The notes beneath the pieces were generated by a model. The model searched no databases and was not told where the DNA came from. It was given only the letters and a program-made list of their open reading frames with translations. Source: Novipirellula galeiformis (lineage in GTDB: Bacteria; Planctomycetota; Planctomycetia; Pirellulales; Pirellulaceae). Taken from it: a stretch of DNA of 64,000 nt. The DNA lies in contig NZ_SJPT01000002.1 of the NCBI RefSeq assembly GCF_007860095.1, positions 496,001-560,000 on the forward strand, in the 5' to 3' direction. Below are positions 44,995-54,135 of the stretch, piece after piece (within the stretch, counting starts at the first letter, position 1; each line of letters starts with the position of its first letter). A program made the position numbers and the translations under genes.

Positions 44995-45524
44995 TAAACG
45001 CTTGCCTCCATCGACTTGCGTTCGATGCACCCTCGGAGTTGATCCCGAAGTCGCTGCAGTGCTTTCGCGACTGAATTTGGTGTCATATCCGTTTGGGAGG
45101 CAATTGCGGCTGGTTTCATGTCGTCTCGGTACCGCAGGCCAATCAATGTTTTCGCGCGGCCGTCCAGAGAGCCCAGGCAGTCCTGGAGGAAATCGAGTGC
45201 GTGCGAACGTTCTTGAGCTTCTTCATGAAATGCGATGGCAAGGCAGGCGACCGCGTCATCATCAAACACCAGCGGATCTCGCCCTCGGCGTCGCAGATAC
45301 AGCCCTACTTGCCGGCGGGCGATTCCGATCGCCCAGGGGATGAAGGGGGAACTTGAATCGTAGGAATGATAGGATTCGACGACCGCGACAGCGACGTTCT
45401 GCAGCACATCGTCACGATCGCGGAAATCACGGACCACCGAGGCAATGAACGCCGAGACGGCCGGCTGGGCCAAAGTCCATTGTCGGGTCGCCTGTCGGGT
45501 TGTCTCGTCCACAAATGGCTCCAC
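44994..45524 (-). CDS. ECF RNA polymerase sigma factor
   Basis: A 176-residue extracytoplasmic-function sigma factor. Region 2 contains DVLQNVAVAVVE and PWAIGIARRQV; region 4 contains RAKTLIGLRYRDDMKPAAIASQTDMTPNSVAKALQRLRDQL. It is of the short planctomycete/verrucomicrobial type that pairs with a FecR-like protein, which is the next gene. It heads a four-gene operon that encodes two exported proteins, and is likely to activate its own promoter upstream of 45524. Confidence 0.92.
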   Translation of the reverse strand: MEPFVDETTRQATRQWTLAQPAVSAFIASVVRDFRDRDDVLQNVAVAVVESYHSYDSSSPFIPWAIGIARRQVGLYLRRRGRDPLVFDDDAVACLAIAFHEEAQERSHALDFLQDCLGSLDGRAKTLIGLRYRDDMKPAAIASQTDMTPNSVAKALQRLRDQLRGCIERKSMEASV

Positions 45525-45567
45525 TGAAAAAAATGCCTCACGTACTTACTTATCCGAGCAACCTCTT

Positions 45568-45798
45568 TTATGACCAACTATTTCGTGATTTTCGAGAAAT
45601 GGGGCCGTTCGATGCCATCATGACCACGCCAAATGAAGTCACCAGCCAAGTTGCCGTCGATGCGATCGCACCGGAATGAAGCCCATTTGCGAGCATTCCA
45701 GCGAGGAAAACAATCAAGCCAGAGAGTCCGCACAAGGCGGTGCTCAACGAGATCGACGGCCGCAATTGCGTCTTGGTACTGTTAGCGCGCAGTCCCAA
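45568..45798 (-). CDS. Possible small two-helix membrane protein
   Basis: A 76-residue frame whose middle reads as two hydrophobic helices (TALCGLSGLIVFLAGMLANG and STATWLVTSFGVVMMA). No family, ribosome site or neighbour link supports it, so it may be chance. It lies upstream of the sigma operon. Confidence 0.25.
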   Translation of the reverse strand: MGLRANSTKTQLRPSISLSTALCGLSGLIVFLAGMLANGLHSGAIASTATWLVTSFGVVMMASNGPISRKSRNSWS

Positions 45799-46416
45799 TC
45801 ACGCTGCGGTCGCCACCCTCGGCGATTTGATCGACAATGCCCGGAATTTTTGACCTTTGAAGCCAGAACGGCGAAGTTTGCAATTCAATAAAGGCTCTGA
45901 GAAGCCGCTCCGTTTATAGCACAATTCGGCATCACTTCAGCGGTTGCGTGCAAGAAACGCCGATGCCTAGCGCGACTCCGCCGTTCATCTCAACGCGTGA
46001 TGGCATAAGCTCGAGTTCAATTAAGGCCACGTTGTTCGTTTTCCGTTCATCTTCGAGGAAGTGGTTTGGTTTCGTGTCGTTCCCTGTCGCGAAAGCGTGG
46101 CCGCCGCTCGTGGGGTTTCGAAGGTCATCCCAAACTCCGCATGCCGGAGCACGAGAACAATCCCCTGATGCCGGGTGGCGACAGCGACTCCCCAGGAACA
46201 ACGACGCACTTCATTTCCGGTTGCGATTGCGTCAATTCGGAATCGTGGTAGCATGCTACGTTGGCCTGCGCGAAACGAGCATCCATTCGCCGTTGCAAGT
46301 TCCCACCGTCTATGCGGCCGGAGCCTTGCTTTTCGCAACCCGCCGTTTGCTCTCGCCGAGACATCTCTTTGGCAGACAAACCGCAGCAGGTCTCTCGTTC
46401 GTCCAAGGAGACGATC
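45799..46416. other. Gene-free gap
   Basis: About 620 bases with overlapping open frames on both strands but no motif or consistent protein character. The last 100 bases probably carry the promoter of the 46417 gene. Confidence 0.45.
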
Positions 46417-46860
46417 ATGGTGGATGGTTTTACCAAGACACCGCGTTATGTTTTGAAGGATGGTTCTCACCCAACTTGTCCGTCGATTCTTCAGACGCCG
46501 TCGGACTCTCAAATCTCGGTCATCTTTGGGTTTTCAGATAAGCCGGAATACGACCTTTTTCTATCGACCAGTTCACTGGCCTTGATGCCCTATCCATTGG
46601 TCAAAACTTTCTTGGTGAATCAATCCGAACACGGCGTTGGCTCGCTAAAATTGATCGTGCTTGATGCGGCTTCCGCGCAGCAACGGATTCTTCATGCAGC
46701 GACATTTCAGTCCGTTCTGGAGTCGTTTCAACTTGGTTCGGATTTCGTGGCGATCTCGCACCAATTGGTTCGCGAAGGATCTTCGTCAACGTATCACGTT
46801 CACGCATATGATGTTGCTACGTCTGAATTGAGCGGACGCGTCGGAGGAATTCTTCGCTAG
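46417..46860 (+). CDS. Hypothetical protein
   Basis: A 147-residue soluble protein with no family that I recognise. The start at 46417 is well supported by AAGGAG about seven bases upstream; the open frame to 46261 is ignored. Features are ISVIFGFSDKPEYDLFLSTS in the middle and a Ser-rich C-terminal third. The composition and codon pattern look coding. It precedes the glycan cluster by about 640 bases and may be unrelated to it. Confidence 0.6.
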   Translation: MVDGFTKTPRYVLKDGSHPTCPSILQTPSDSQISVIFGFSDKPEYDLFLSTSSLALMPYPLVKTFLVNQSEHGVGSLKLIVLDAASAQQRILHAATFQSVLESFQLGSDFVAISHQLVREGSSSTYHVHAYDVATSELSGRVGGILR

Positions 46861-47503
46861 GTAGCGCGTTGTCGTACGCTGCATTGCGTTTGCGCGACGA
46901 TTCTGCGGAGACACCAACGCATCACCACGTGAATTCCATCTCGGCACCGAGTTTTGGCAACTGAATTCGCAATGTCGGTTGAATCGACACTTGTAAGGAA
47001 CGGAAGGGAACGCATGCCCGAGCCGACGCTTTTCAATGGGCTCGCCAAAGGATTCGGGGCGCGTGGATTACGAATCTCGGAGAAGAATTGGATCAACGAA
47101 TCCCCAAAATGCAGGTTCAAGATGAGGAGAGGATGTTCGCGTCGAGTGCAAACGAATGGCAGAGGCATTTGAAAAGCAAGCAAAACATTGCCCTCCTTCA
47201 ACTCGGTCACCGTGGACGCATCATCGCTCTCGCTGGCACACGAATTGCCCACGATTGGCGATCGTCTGATGGGGCAACGCCTAATGGGGCAACGACGAGT
47301 GAGATTGCTGCTGTGGCAAAGTTAAACGTCTCCAGCGAATTAGCGAGCACTCGACACACACTGAACTCGGCGATTCACCCTTTGGGAAAGTCGGTTATAC
47401 AAGATTGGCAACCACACCTCCGCAAGCGCCTATCGCCTGCTCACCGTCCGTTGCTTCAAACCGAACGGGAACCACCGTTATCACCGCTGCTTGGGACTCG
47501 CCC
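46861..47503. other. Gene-free gap before the glycan cluster
   Basis: About 640 bases. Frames are open on both strands but lack motifs. Short direct repeats (ATGGGGCAACG, twice near 47270-47295) are visible. It probably contains the promoter of the glycan operon. Confidence 0.45.
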
Positions 47504-48580
47504 ATGATCACTCGACTATCTGACTCACTCATACTAAGTCCTTGCGACATCCGGCCGTCCCAGTGCGATTGGGAAGTGATCGGTGTTTTCAATCCTGCAG
47601 TGGCGATATTGGGCGACGATCTGGTCATGCTAGCGAGAGTCGCCGAACGCCCGACTGAGAAGCGTCTCGGATGGACAGCGCTTCCTCGATGGTCAGATAC
47701 GGGCGAGACGGCCGTCGATTGGGTTCGCGATAAAGACCTGCACAAAACCGATGCTCGTGTGGTCGCGATCAATGACAGCGGCGATCTCCGACTGACGTCG
47801 GTGTCCCACTTTCAGCTCTTTCGCAAATCGATCCTAGGCAGTGACGCGTGGCAATGCGTTGATGCGCTGTTGCCCGAAGGTTGCTTAGAAGAATACGGAA
47901 TTGAAGACCCTCGAATGACGAAGATCGAGGATACCTACTGGATCACCTATGTCGCGGTATCCCGTTCGGGCGCCGCGACCGCGTTGATATCAACCACGGA
48001 CTTCGCGACGTACCAGCGTCACGGAATCATCTTTGCCTGCGAAAACAAGGACGTCGTGCTATTTCCCGACCGCATCACTGGGACCTACGTGGCGCTGCAT
48101 CGCCCCAATCCGAACCAGCACTTTAGCCCGCCACAAATTTGGCTCGCTCGCTCACCCGACCTTCTTCATTGGGGCCACCATGAACCGATCCTGCGTGGAG
48201 TTGATTCCTGGGAAGGCGATCGCGTGGGCAGCGGAACGCCGCCGATCTTGATTGACGAAGGCTGGTTGACGCTCTACCACGGCAGTGAATCATCGTCGAT
48301 CGCGGGCACGGTGGGGCACTATGCCGTTGGCGCAGTGTTGCTCGATCGCGACGATCCCAGTCGTGTGATCGGTCGCTCACGCGAGCCGATCATGCGGTCA
48401 ATGACTGATTATGAAATAAACGGTTTTGTACCCAATGTCGTTTTCCCGACCGCTATGTTGGATGTCGAAGATGAATGGCGCGTGTTCTACGGAGCTGCCG
48501 ACACCTCGGTCGCCATGACTCGGTTTTCAAAGCGAGCCGTTTTGGATTCGCTTGTTCTACAAGACTGCACTAAACAATGA
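47504..48580 (+). CDS. GH130 glycoside phosphorylase/hydrolase
   Basis: A 358-residue five-bladed propeller of family GH130, whose known members act on beta-mannosides by phosphorolysis or hydrolysis. The motif YGIEDPRMT carries the expected general-acid Asp; FNPAVAIL, WLARSPDLLHWGHH, SGTPPILIDEGWLTLYHG and VPNVVFPTA are further family marks. No signal peptide. The ATG at 47504 is chosen because the family begins near this point; an upstream frame to 47405 adds an unlikely N-terminus. It overlaps the next gene by four bases. Whether it is a phosphorylase or hydrolase is open. Confidence 0.85.
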   Translation: MITRLSDSLILSPCDIRPSQCDWEVIGVFNPAVAILGDDLVMLARVAERPTEKRLGWTALPRWSDTGETAVDWVRDKDLHKTDARVVAINDSGDLRLTSVSHFQLFRKSILGSDAWQCVDALLPEGCLEEYGIEDPRMTKIEDTYWITYVAVSRSGAATALISTTDFATYQRHGIIFACENKDVVLFPDRITGTYVALHRPNPNQHFSPPQIWLARSPDLLHWGHHEPILRGVDSWEGDRVGSGTPPILIDEGWLTLYHGSESSSIAGTVGHYAVGAVLLDRDDPSRVIGRSREPIMRSMTDYEINGFVPNVVFPTAMLDVEDEWRVFYGAADTSVAMTRFSKRAVLDSLVLQDCTKQ

Positions 48581-50844
48581 CCACACCCGAGCTGTTGAAA
48601 ATCGCGTTCGTGGGTAACTATCTGCCACGCAAATGCGGCATCGCAACCTTCACTCACGATTTACGGTCGGCAATCGCCAAAGCGTCCGCTGCCGATTGCA
48701 TCGTCGTCCCCATGAACGACATTGTCGGCGGATACGAGTACGAGAACGAAGTTCAGTTTCAAGTCGTCGAACAGGAACTCGACGACTACCGGGCTGCTGC
48801 CGACTTTCTTAATTTTAGTAACGTCGATATCGTCTGTTTGCAGCACGAATTCGGGATCTACGGCGGACCGTGTGGCAGTCATGTTTTGGCGTTGTTACAC
48901 GACCTACGGATGCCTGTGGTGACAACGCTACACACCGTGCTGTCAGAGCCAAGTCAGACGCAGCGTGCCGTGATGACGCAGTTGATCCGGCTCTCCACGC
49001 GATTGGTTGTCATGACCGAGCGATGCCGACAAACGCTCATCAATACCTACTCGATTGATCGTGCAAAGGTAGACTTGATCGCCCACGGCATCCCTACGGT
49101 ACCGGACACCGACCAGAAGGTTTTGAAGGAACAATTCAACGTCGAAGACAAGGCGGTGGCACTCACTTTCGGATTGCTTTCACCGGGGAAGGGAATTGAG
49201 TACGTGCTGCAAGCGATCCCGGAAATTGTGGCCCAGTTCCCCGACTTCATCTATCTGGTCCTTGGCGCGACACACCCGAGTTTGATTCGCGAGCAAGGAG
49301 AACGGTATCGAATCGGTTTGGAACGGATGGCGAAAGAGCTTGGTATCACGAAGCACGTGAGCTTTTACAACCGATTCGTTGAGCTCGAAGAGCTTACTGA
49401 GTTCATCGGGGCCGCTGATCTTTACATCACACCCTACTTGAATGTTCAACAAGCCGTTTCGGGCACATTGGCGTACGCATTTGGGTGCGGCCAAGCCGTC
49501 ATTTCGACGCCGTATTGGCATGCCGAATCGCTGCTCTCCGACGGCCGCGGTGTGTTAGTTCCGTTCGCGGATTCGTCTGCGATTGCTCGCGAGGTGATAG
49601 GGCTGCTCGCCGATGACGAACGGCGATTGGCGATGCGAGCACAGGCTCACAAGCTGGGCCGAAGCATGACGTGGGATCATGTTTCTCAGTCGTATCTTGC
49701 CTCGTTCCGTCTGGCTCAAGAGGAACGCAGTACCCAACGAAAGCCATTGGCGGTTCGCACGCTCGACGAGCAACCGTTGGCGCTGCCCAAGCTGCAACTC
49801 GACCATTTGGAACATCTGAGTGATTCAACCGGGATCGTGCAGCACGCGATCTATACGATTCCCGATCATGCGCACGGCTACTGCACCGATGACAACGCCC
49901 GGGCTTTGATTCTAACCGTGTTGCTCGAGGAACTCGGCAACGATTCGCCGGTCGTCCATTCGCTCGCTTCTCGTTATGCCGCATTCCTGAACATTGCGTT
50001 CAACCGAGACACGGGGCGGTTCCGTAATTTTATGAGCTTTGATCGACGTTGGTTGGAAGAGGACGGCTCGGACGATTCGCAAGGCCGCGCGTTATGGGCA
50101 TTGGGAACGTGCGTTGGCCGATCTCGCCGCGGCGGTCTATCTACCTGGGCTCGCGAATTGTTTCAAATCGCATTACCCGCCTGTGAGCTGACGACGTCCC
50201 CGCGAACATGGGCACTGGGAATCTTGGGGATTCAAGAATACCTGAGGCGTTACAGCGGCGAACGTGCTGCCGCGACGATGAGCCAGCGACTCGCCGACCG
50301 TCTGTGTGAGATGTACGAAGCCGTTTCCACAAAGGATTGGCCGTGGTTTGAAAACATTGCGTCTTACAATAACGCAAAGTTATCCCATTCCTTGATTGCT
50401 CATGGTCGTGGCGCTGACGATCCACGGTCTGCGGAGATCGGCTTGATCTCTCTGCGGTGGCTTTGTGAGCAACAGCGTTCTCCGCAAGGCCGTTTCCGGC
50501 CGATCGGTTCCAACGGCTTTAGTCGCGAGGGTGGCGTGGCGGCCGTCTTTGACCAACAAGCGATCGAAGCGCACGCGATGGTTTCAGCGTCGATCGAAGC
50601 CTATGCTGCCACCAAAGATCCATTTTGGAACGAGCAAGCTCACTTCGCATTCGATTGGTTTCTGGGACGCAACGATCTTGGTCAACCGATCTACGACGCG
50701 TCCACCGGCGGATGCTTTGATGGCTTAATGGAGCACCAAGTCAACCAGAACCAAGGTGCCGAATCCACGCTCGCGTTCTTACTGTCGCTGGTCGAAATGC
50801 GCGGCTTAAGCGCAACGATGCGAATCATCTCTACTCCCACCTAG
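48577..50844 (+). CDS. GT4 glycosyltransferase fused to a helical (alpha/alpha)6-like domain
   Basis: A 755-residue protein. The N-terminal half (1-about 390) is a GT-B glycosyltransferase of family GT4: NYLPRKCGIATFTHDL at the start, HEFGIYGGPCGSH, GLLSPGKGIEYVLQAIP and the donor-site region YLNVQQAVSGTLAYAFGCGQAVISTPYWHA. The C-terminal half (about 410-755) is all-helical with DHAHGYCTDDNARALI, NNAKLSHSLIAHG and a Trp/Arg-rich pattern, like six-hairpin glycosidases. The fusion suggests one protein that both builds and trims or binds a glycan. It overlaps the first GH130 gene (ATGA). Confidence 0.85.
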   Translation: MTTPELLKIAFVGNYLPRKCGIATFTHDLRSAIAKASAADCIVVPMNDIVGGYEYENEVQFQVVEQELDDYRAAADFLNFSNVDIVCLQHEFGIYGGPCGSHVLALLHDLRMPVVTTLHTVLSEPSQTQRAVMTQLIRLSTRLVVMTERCRQTLINTYSIDRAKVDLIAHGIPTVPDTDQKVLKEQFNVEDKAVALTFGLLSPGKGIEYVLQAIPEIVAQFPDFIYLVLGATHPSLIREQGERYRIGLERMAKELGITKHVSFYNRFVELEELTEFIGAADLYITPYLNVQQAVSGTLAYAFGCGQAVISTPYWHAESLLSDGRGVLVPFADSSAIAREVIGLLADDERRLAMRAQAHKLGRSMTWDHVSQSYLASFRLAQEERSTQRKPLAVRTLDEQPLALPKLQLDHLEHLSDSTGIVQHAIYTIPDHAHGYCTDDNARALILTVLLEELGNDSPVVHSLASRYAAFLNIAFNRDTGRFRNFMSFDRRWLEEDGSDDSQGRALWALGTCVGRSRRGGLSTWARELFQIALPACELTTSPRTWALGILGIQEYLRRYSGERAAATMSQRLADRLCEMYEAVSTKDWPWFENIASYNNAKLSHSLIAHGRGADDPRSAEIGLISLRWLCEQQRSPQGRFRPIGSNGFSREGGVAAVFDQQAIEAHAMVSASIEAYAATKDPFWNEQAHFAFDWFLGRNDLGQPIYDASTGGCFDGLMEHQVNQNQGAESTLAFLLSLVEMRGLSATMRIISTPT

Positions 50845-50849
50845 ACGAA

Positions 50850-52301
50850 TTGCACGTGCACATTAAACGAACCGGAATCGTTCTCTCGCCCAATAAACAA
50901 CGCGTCGTGTTGCGACCGTTCCAGCCGCCCGGCGACGACCGCGTGCTGCGTGTGATCGCTCGCGTGTGCACGTTGTCCGAACACGAAGTCGACACGTTGC
51001 TTGCAAAGGTGCTCGAGGAATTCCATGGACGGCATCAAAAACCCAAGGCGTTTTTTGAGCGGCGATTCCGCGATCTTCGCCATCACCTCCTGACCGATAC
51101 GCCTCTGACCGAAAATCGACGCCTGCTACTGGGCGCCTACTTCACCCAAGAATACGCCTTGGAATCGGCCGCCTTGTTCAATCCCTCGCTGGTGTGGCAT
51201 CCCGACCAGACGAATTTGCCGCCGGGTTCGCGGCGGTTCGCGATGAGTTTGCGAGCGGTTGGCGAAGGACACATTTCGTCCATCGTGTTTCGCAGCGGTA
51301 CGATTAGCCGCGACGTGCAAATCACCGTTGATGAACCCGTGCGATTCGTTACGACGCCACGCTTTGTCCCAGATTCCAGTTACGAGAACGATCTCTTCCG
51401 TCGCAAACTAATCGAGTTGGGCCTAGGAACTCCCTTCACCTACGAAGTGTTGTCGGAGTTGCCCACCGAATTTACGCTCGATCAACTTGAAACACAGCTG
51501 AAGTCATCGCTTCGCGAGCACCGCTCACATCACGACGAACTCGCCCCCTTGGTCGAGCAAGTCGTCATGTTGGCGAAATCAAATTACGAGATCCAGTACA
51601 CCCCCGATCATGATCTCTCGGAGCGTCTGGTGTTTCCCTTCAGTCCGACGGAATCCAATGGGATCGAAGATGCCCGATTTGTGCACTTTCAGCACGATGA
51701 CGGCAGCAGCCGGTACTACGCGACCTACAGCGCTTACGACGGTCGGATGGTTTTGCCACAACTATTGGAAACCAAAGACTTTCTGCGATTCAAAATGCAC
51801 ACCCTCAATGGTCCCGCGGTTTCCAACAAAGGAATGGCGTTGTTTCCAAGGAAGATCAATGGCCATTACGCAATGCTGGGGCGACAAGACGGCGAGCATT
51901 TGCACTTGATGTATTCGGACATGCTCTATTTTTGGCACACCAGCGAATTGATCATCAAGCCCACCAATCCCTGGGAATACGTGCAAATGGGCAATTGCGG
52001 ATCGCCGATCGAAACGGACGCTGGTTGGCTCGTACTGACGCATGGCGTCGGCGCTATGCGCAAGTATTGCATTGGCGCGGTGCTGCTGGACCTGGAGGAT
52101 CCGTCCAAAATTCTCGCACGATTACATGAGCCGCTAATTACTTCCAACGAAGTCGAACGCGAAGGCTATGTTCCCAATGTCGTCTATAGCTGCGGCGCGA
52201 TCGTGTACGAAAACCATCTCGTTATCCCCTACGCCATGTCGGACTACGCCACGACGTTTGGCACGATCGAACTCAACAAACTGATGTCGTTAATGTCATA
52301 A
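50850..52301 (+). CDS. GH130 glycoside phosphorylase, second copy
   Basis: A 483-residue GH130 enzyme with an N-terminal helical extension of about 170 residues that is absent from the first copy. The family motif appears as SNGIEDARFV, followed by ATYSAYDGR, GPAVSNKGMALFPRKINGHYAMLGRQDGEH, GNCGSPIETDAGWLVLTHGVG and VPNVVYSCG. The extended form resembles GH130 members acting on beta-1,2-mannosides, an inference. It starts with TTG five bases after the GT4 stop; GTG at 50856 is an alternative. Same operon. Confidence 0.85.
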   Translation: MHVHIKRTGIVLSPNKQRVVLRPFQPPGDDRVLRVIARVCTLSEHEVDTLLAKVLEEFHGRHQKPKAFFERRFRDLRHHLLTDTPLTENRRLLLGAYFTQEYALESAALFNPSLVWHPDQTNLPPGSRRFAMSLRAVGEGHISSIVFRSGTISRDVQITVDEPVRFVTTPRFVPDSSYENDLFRRKLIELGLGTPFTYEVLSELPTEFTLDQLETQLKSSLREHRSHHDELAPLVEQVVMLAKSNYEIQYTPDHDLSERLVFPFSPTESNGIEDARFVHFQHDDGSSRYYATYSAYDGRMVLPQLLETKDFLRFKMHTLNGPAVSNKGMALFPRKINGHYAMLGRQDGEHLHLMYSDMLYFWHTSELIIKPTNPWEYVQMGNCGSPIETDAGWLVLTHGVGAMRKYCIGAVLLDLEDPSKILARLHEPLITSNEVEREGYVPNVVYSCGAIVYENHLVIPYAMSDYATTFGTIELNKLMSLMS

Positions 52302-52405
52302 TGGGGGCGGTTCCTGCCAGCCATCGTTGATAATGCGTTAGAGGCGACCGGCTCAGATTGCCCCTACCTCTACTTGGCCATTCCAATGAACGGAGATCGA
52401 TCGAC

Positions 52406-54022
52406 ATGGATTGCCAAAGCCAAAAGTCGCCTCCCTGGTGGGAAACGGGAGTAATCTATCAGATCTATCCCCGATCGTTTCAGGATAGTGATGGGGACGG
52501 GGTGGGGGACCTTGCCGGGATCGAGTCGCGGCTGGATTATCTCGTCGATCTTGGGGTTGATGCGATTTGGCTCTCCCCCATTTTCCCTTCACCCATGGCT
52601 GATTTCGGATACGACGTTGCGGATTATTGCGACATCGATCCGATGTTCGGAGATCTCGCCGGGTTCGACCGGCTGCTTGAGGCGGTTCACACGCGGGGGC
52701 TAAAGCTGTTGCTCGATTTCGTTCCCAATCATACCTCCGACCAACATCCATGGTTCATCGAAAGCCGGGCATCGCGAGAGAATCCAAAACGCGATTGGTA
52801 TATTTGGCGTGATCCAGCGCCCGGCGGAGGCCCACCCAACAATTGGATCAGCGACTTTGGGGGCTCGTCTTGGGAGTGGGACGCAATGACCGGCCAATAC
52901 TACCTTCACGCTTTCCTCAAAGAACAACCCGACCTCAATTGGCGTCATCCCGAGCTGCGTGAAGCGATGATGGGGGTGCTACGATTCTGGTTCGACCGCG
53001 GAGTGGACGGATTCCGAATGGACGTGCTCTGGCACATCATCAAGGACGCGGCCCTCCGCGATAATCCGATCAACCCAGACTGGACGCCCAACCGCACTCA
53101 GCGAGACCGTTTGATTCAGCTTCATTCAACCGACCAACCCGCCGCCCACGAAATTGCGGCTGAGTTTCGTGCGTTGGCAGATCATTATGGCGACCGCGTT
53201 CTGATCGGCGAGATCAGTTTGCCCAACGATCGTCTCGCCCGTTGGTACGGCACCCCGGACCGGCCTCAGGTGCATGTGCCGGTCAACTTCCACCTCATTG
53301 AACACGCCTGGAACGCCGAGTCGCTCCGACACATGATTGCGGACTACGAAGCCTCGCTTCCCGCATTCGGATGGCCCAATTGGGTCGTTGGCAGCCACGA
53401 TGCTAAGCGGATCGCCGCCCGCGTTGGCGAAGCACAAGCCCGAGTCGCAGCGATGCTTTTGTTGACCCTGCGTGGCACGCCGACGATGTACCAGGGCGAC
53501 GAAATCGGCATCGGTGAGGTGCCCATTCCTCGCGATCGAGTGCGAGACCCACAAGATCTGCGGCAACCGGACATCGGGATTGGTCGTGATCGCTCACGCA
53601 CACCGATGCCATGGGATGACTCGGACTATGCGGGATTCAGCAAGGTCGATCCGTGGCTTCCGCTCAACGAGGATTGGCCCATTCGGAATGTTACGACTCA
53701 GCACCAGGACTGCAACTCACTTCTGTCTCTCTACCGAACTCTGCTATCGCTACGCCGAAGACACGCCGCGCTGTCGATTGGTGCTCTCGTGTTGGTCGAT
53801 TCCGCAGAAGACGTGCTTGCCTTCGAGCGACATCATGACGACGAACGACTGCGGATCGCGTTAAATCTTGGCAACCACGCCCGCCCGCTACCACGATTCG
53901 CGTCGCTGCCAACCGACGCTCACCCCGCTGAAGTTCTTTGCTCGACGTTAGGGGAACCCCACTCTGCGTTTCGCCCTTGGGACGGCGTGCTTGCGCCAAA
54001 CGAAGGTCTCATTATGCGATGA
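52406..54022 (+). CDS. GH13 alpha-glucosidase/oligo-1,6-glucosidase-type enzyme
   Basis: A 538-residue alpha-amylase-superfamily enzyme. Region I is DFVPNHTS, region II GFRMDVLWH (nucleophile Asp), region III IGEISL (acid Glu) and region IV VGSHDAKR (transition-state Asp, with Ser where NHD is usual). The start VIYQIYPRSFQDSDGDGVGDLAGI is typical of alpha-glucosidase or trehalose-hydrolase subfamilies. No signal peptide, so it acts on small cytoplasmic saccharides. GGAG ten bases before the ATG at 52406 decides the start. It lies 104 bases after the second GH130 gene. Confidence 0.92.
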   Translation: MDCQSQKSPPWWETGVIYQIYPRSFQDSDGDGVGDLAGIESRLDYLVDLGVDAIWLSPIFPSPMADFGYDVADYCDIDPMFGDLAGFDRLLEAVHTRGLKLLLDFVPNHTSDQHPWFIESRASRENPKRDWYIWRDPAPGGGPPNNWISDFGGSSWEWDAMTGQYYLHAFLKEQPDLNWRHPELREAMMGVLRFWFDRGVDGFRMDVLWHIIKDAALRDNPINPDWTPNRTQRDRLIQLHSTDQPAAHEIAAEFRALADHYGDRVLIGEISLPNDRLARWYGTPDRPQVHVPVNFHLIEHAWNAESLRHMIADYEASLPAFGWPNWVVGSHDAKRIAARVGEAQARVAAMLLLTLRGTPTMYQGDEIGIGEVPIPRDRVRDPQDLRQPDIGIGRDRSRTPMPWDDSDYAGFSKVDPWLPLNEDWPIRNVTTQHQDCNSLLSLYRTLLSLRRRHAALSIGALVLVDSAEDVLAFERHHDDERLRIALNLGNHARPLPRFASLPTDAHPAEVLCSTLGEPHSAFRPWDGVLAPNEGLIMR

Positions 54023-54135
54023 AGCGTGGCATCGATTTCCAGCCAGTCAATGCCGAGCCGGCGGATTGGGAGCCGATCTCAGATACCAACCTGCTGTTTT
54101 TTCCCAAAAACACAACCGAAAGACGAAACACTCTG

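Noticed and set aside
46021-46512. Minus-strand frame upstream of the 46417 gene
   Set aside because: Arg-rich with no motif, and overlapped by an open frame on the other strand.
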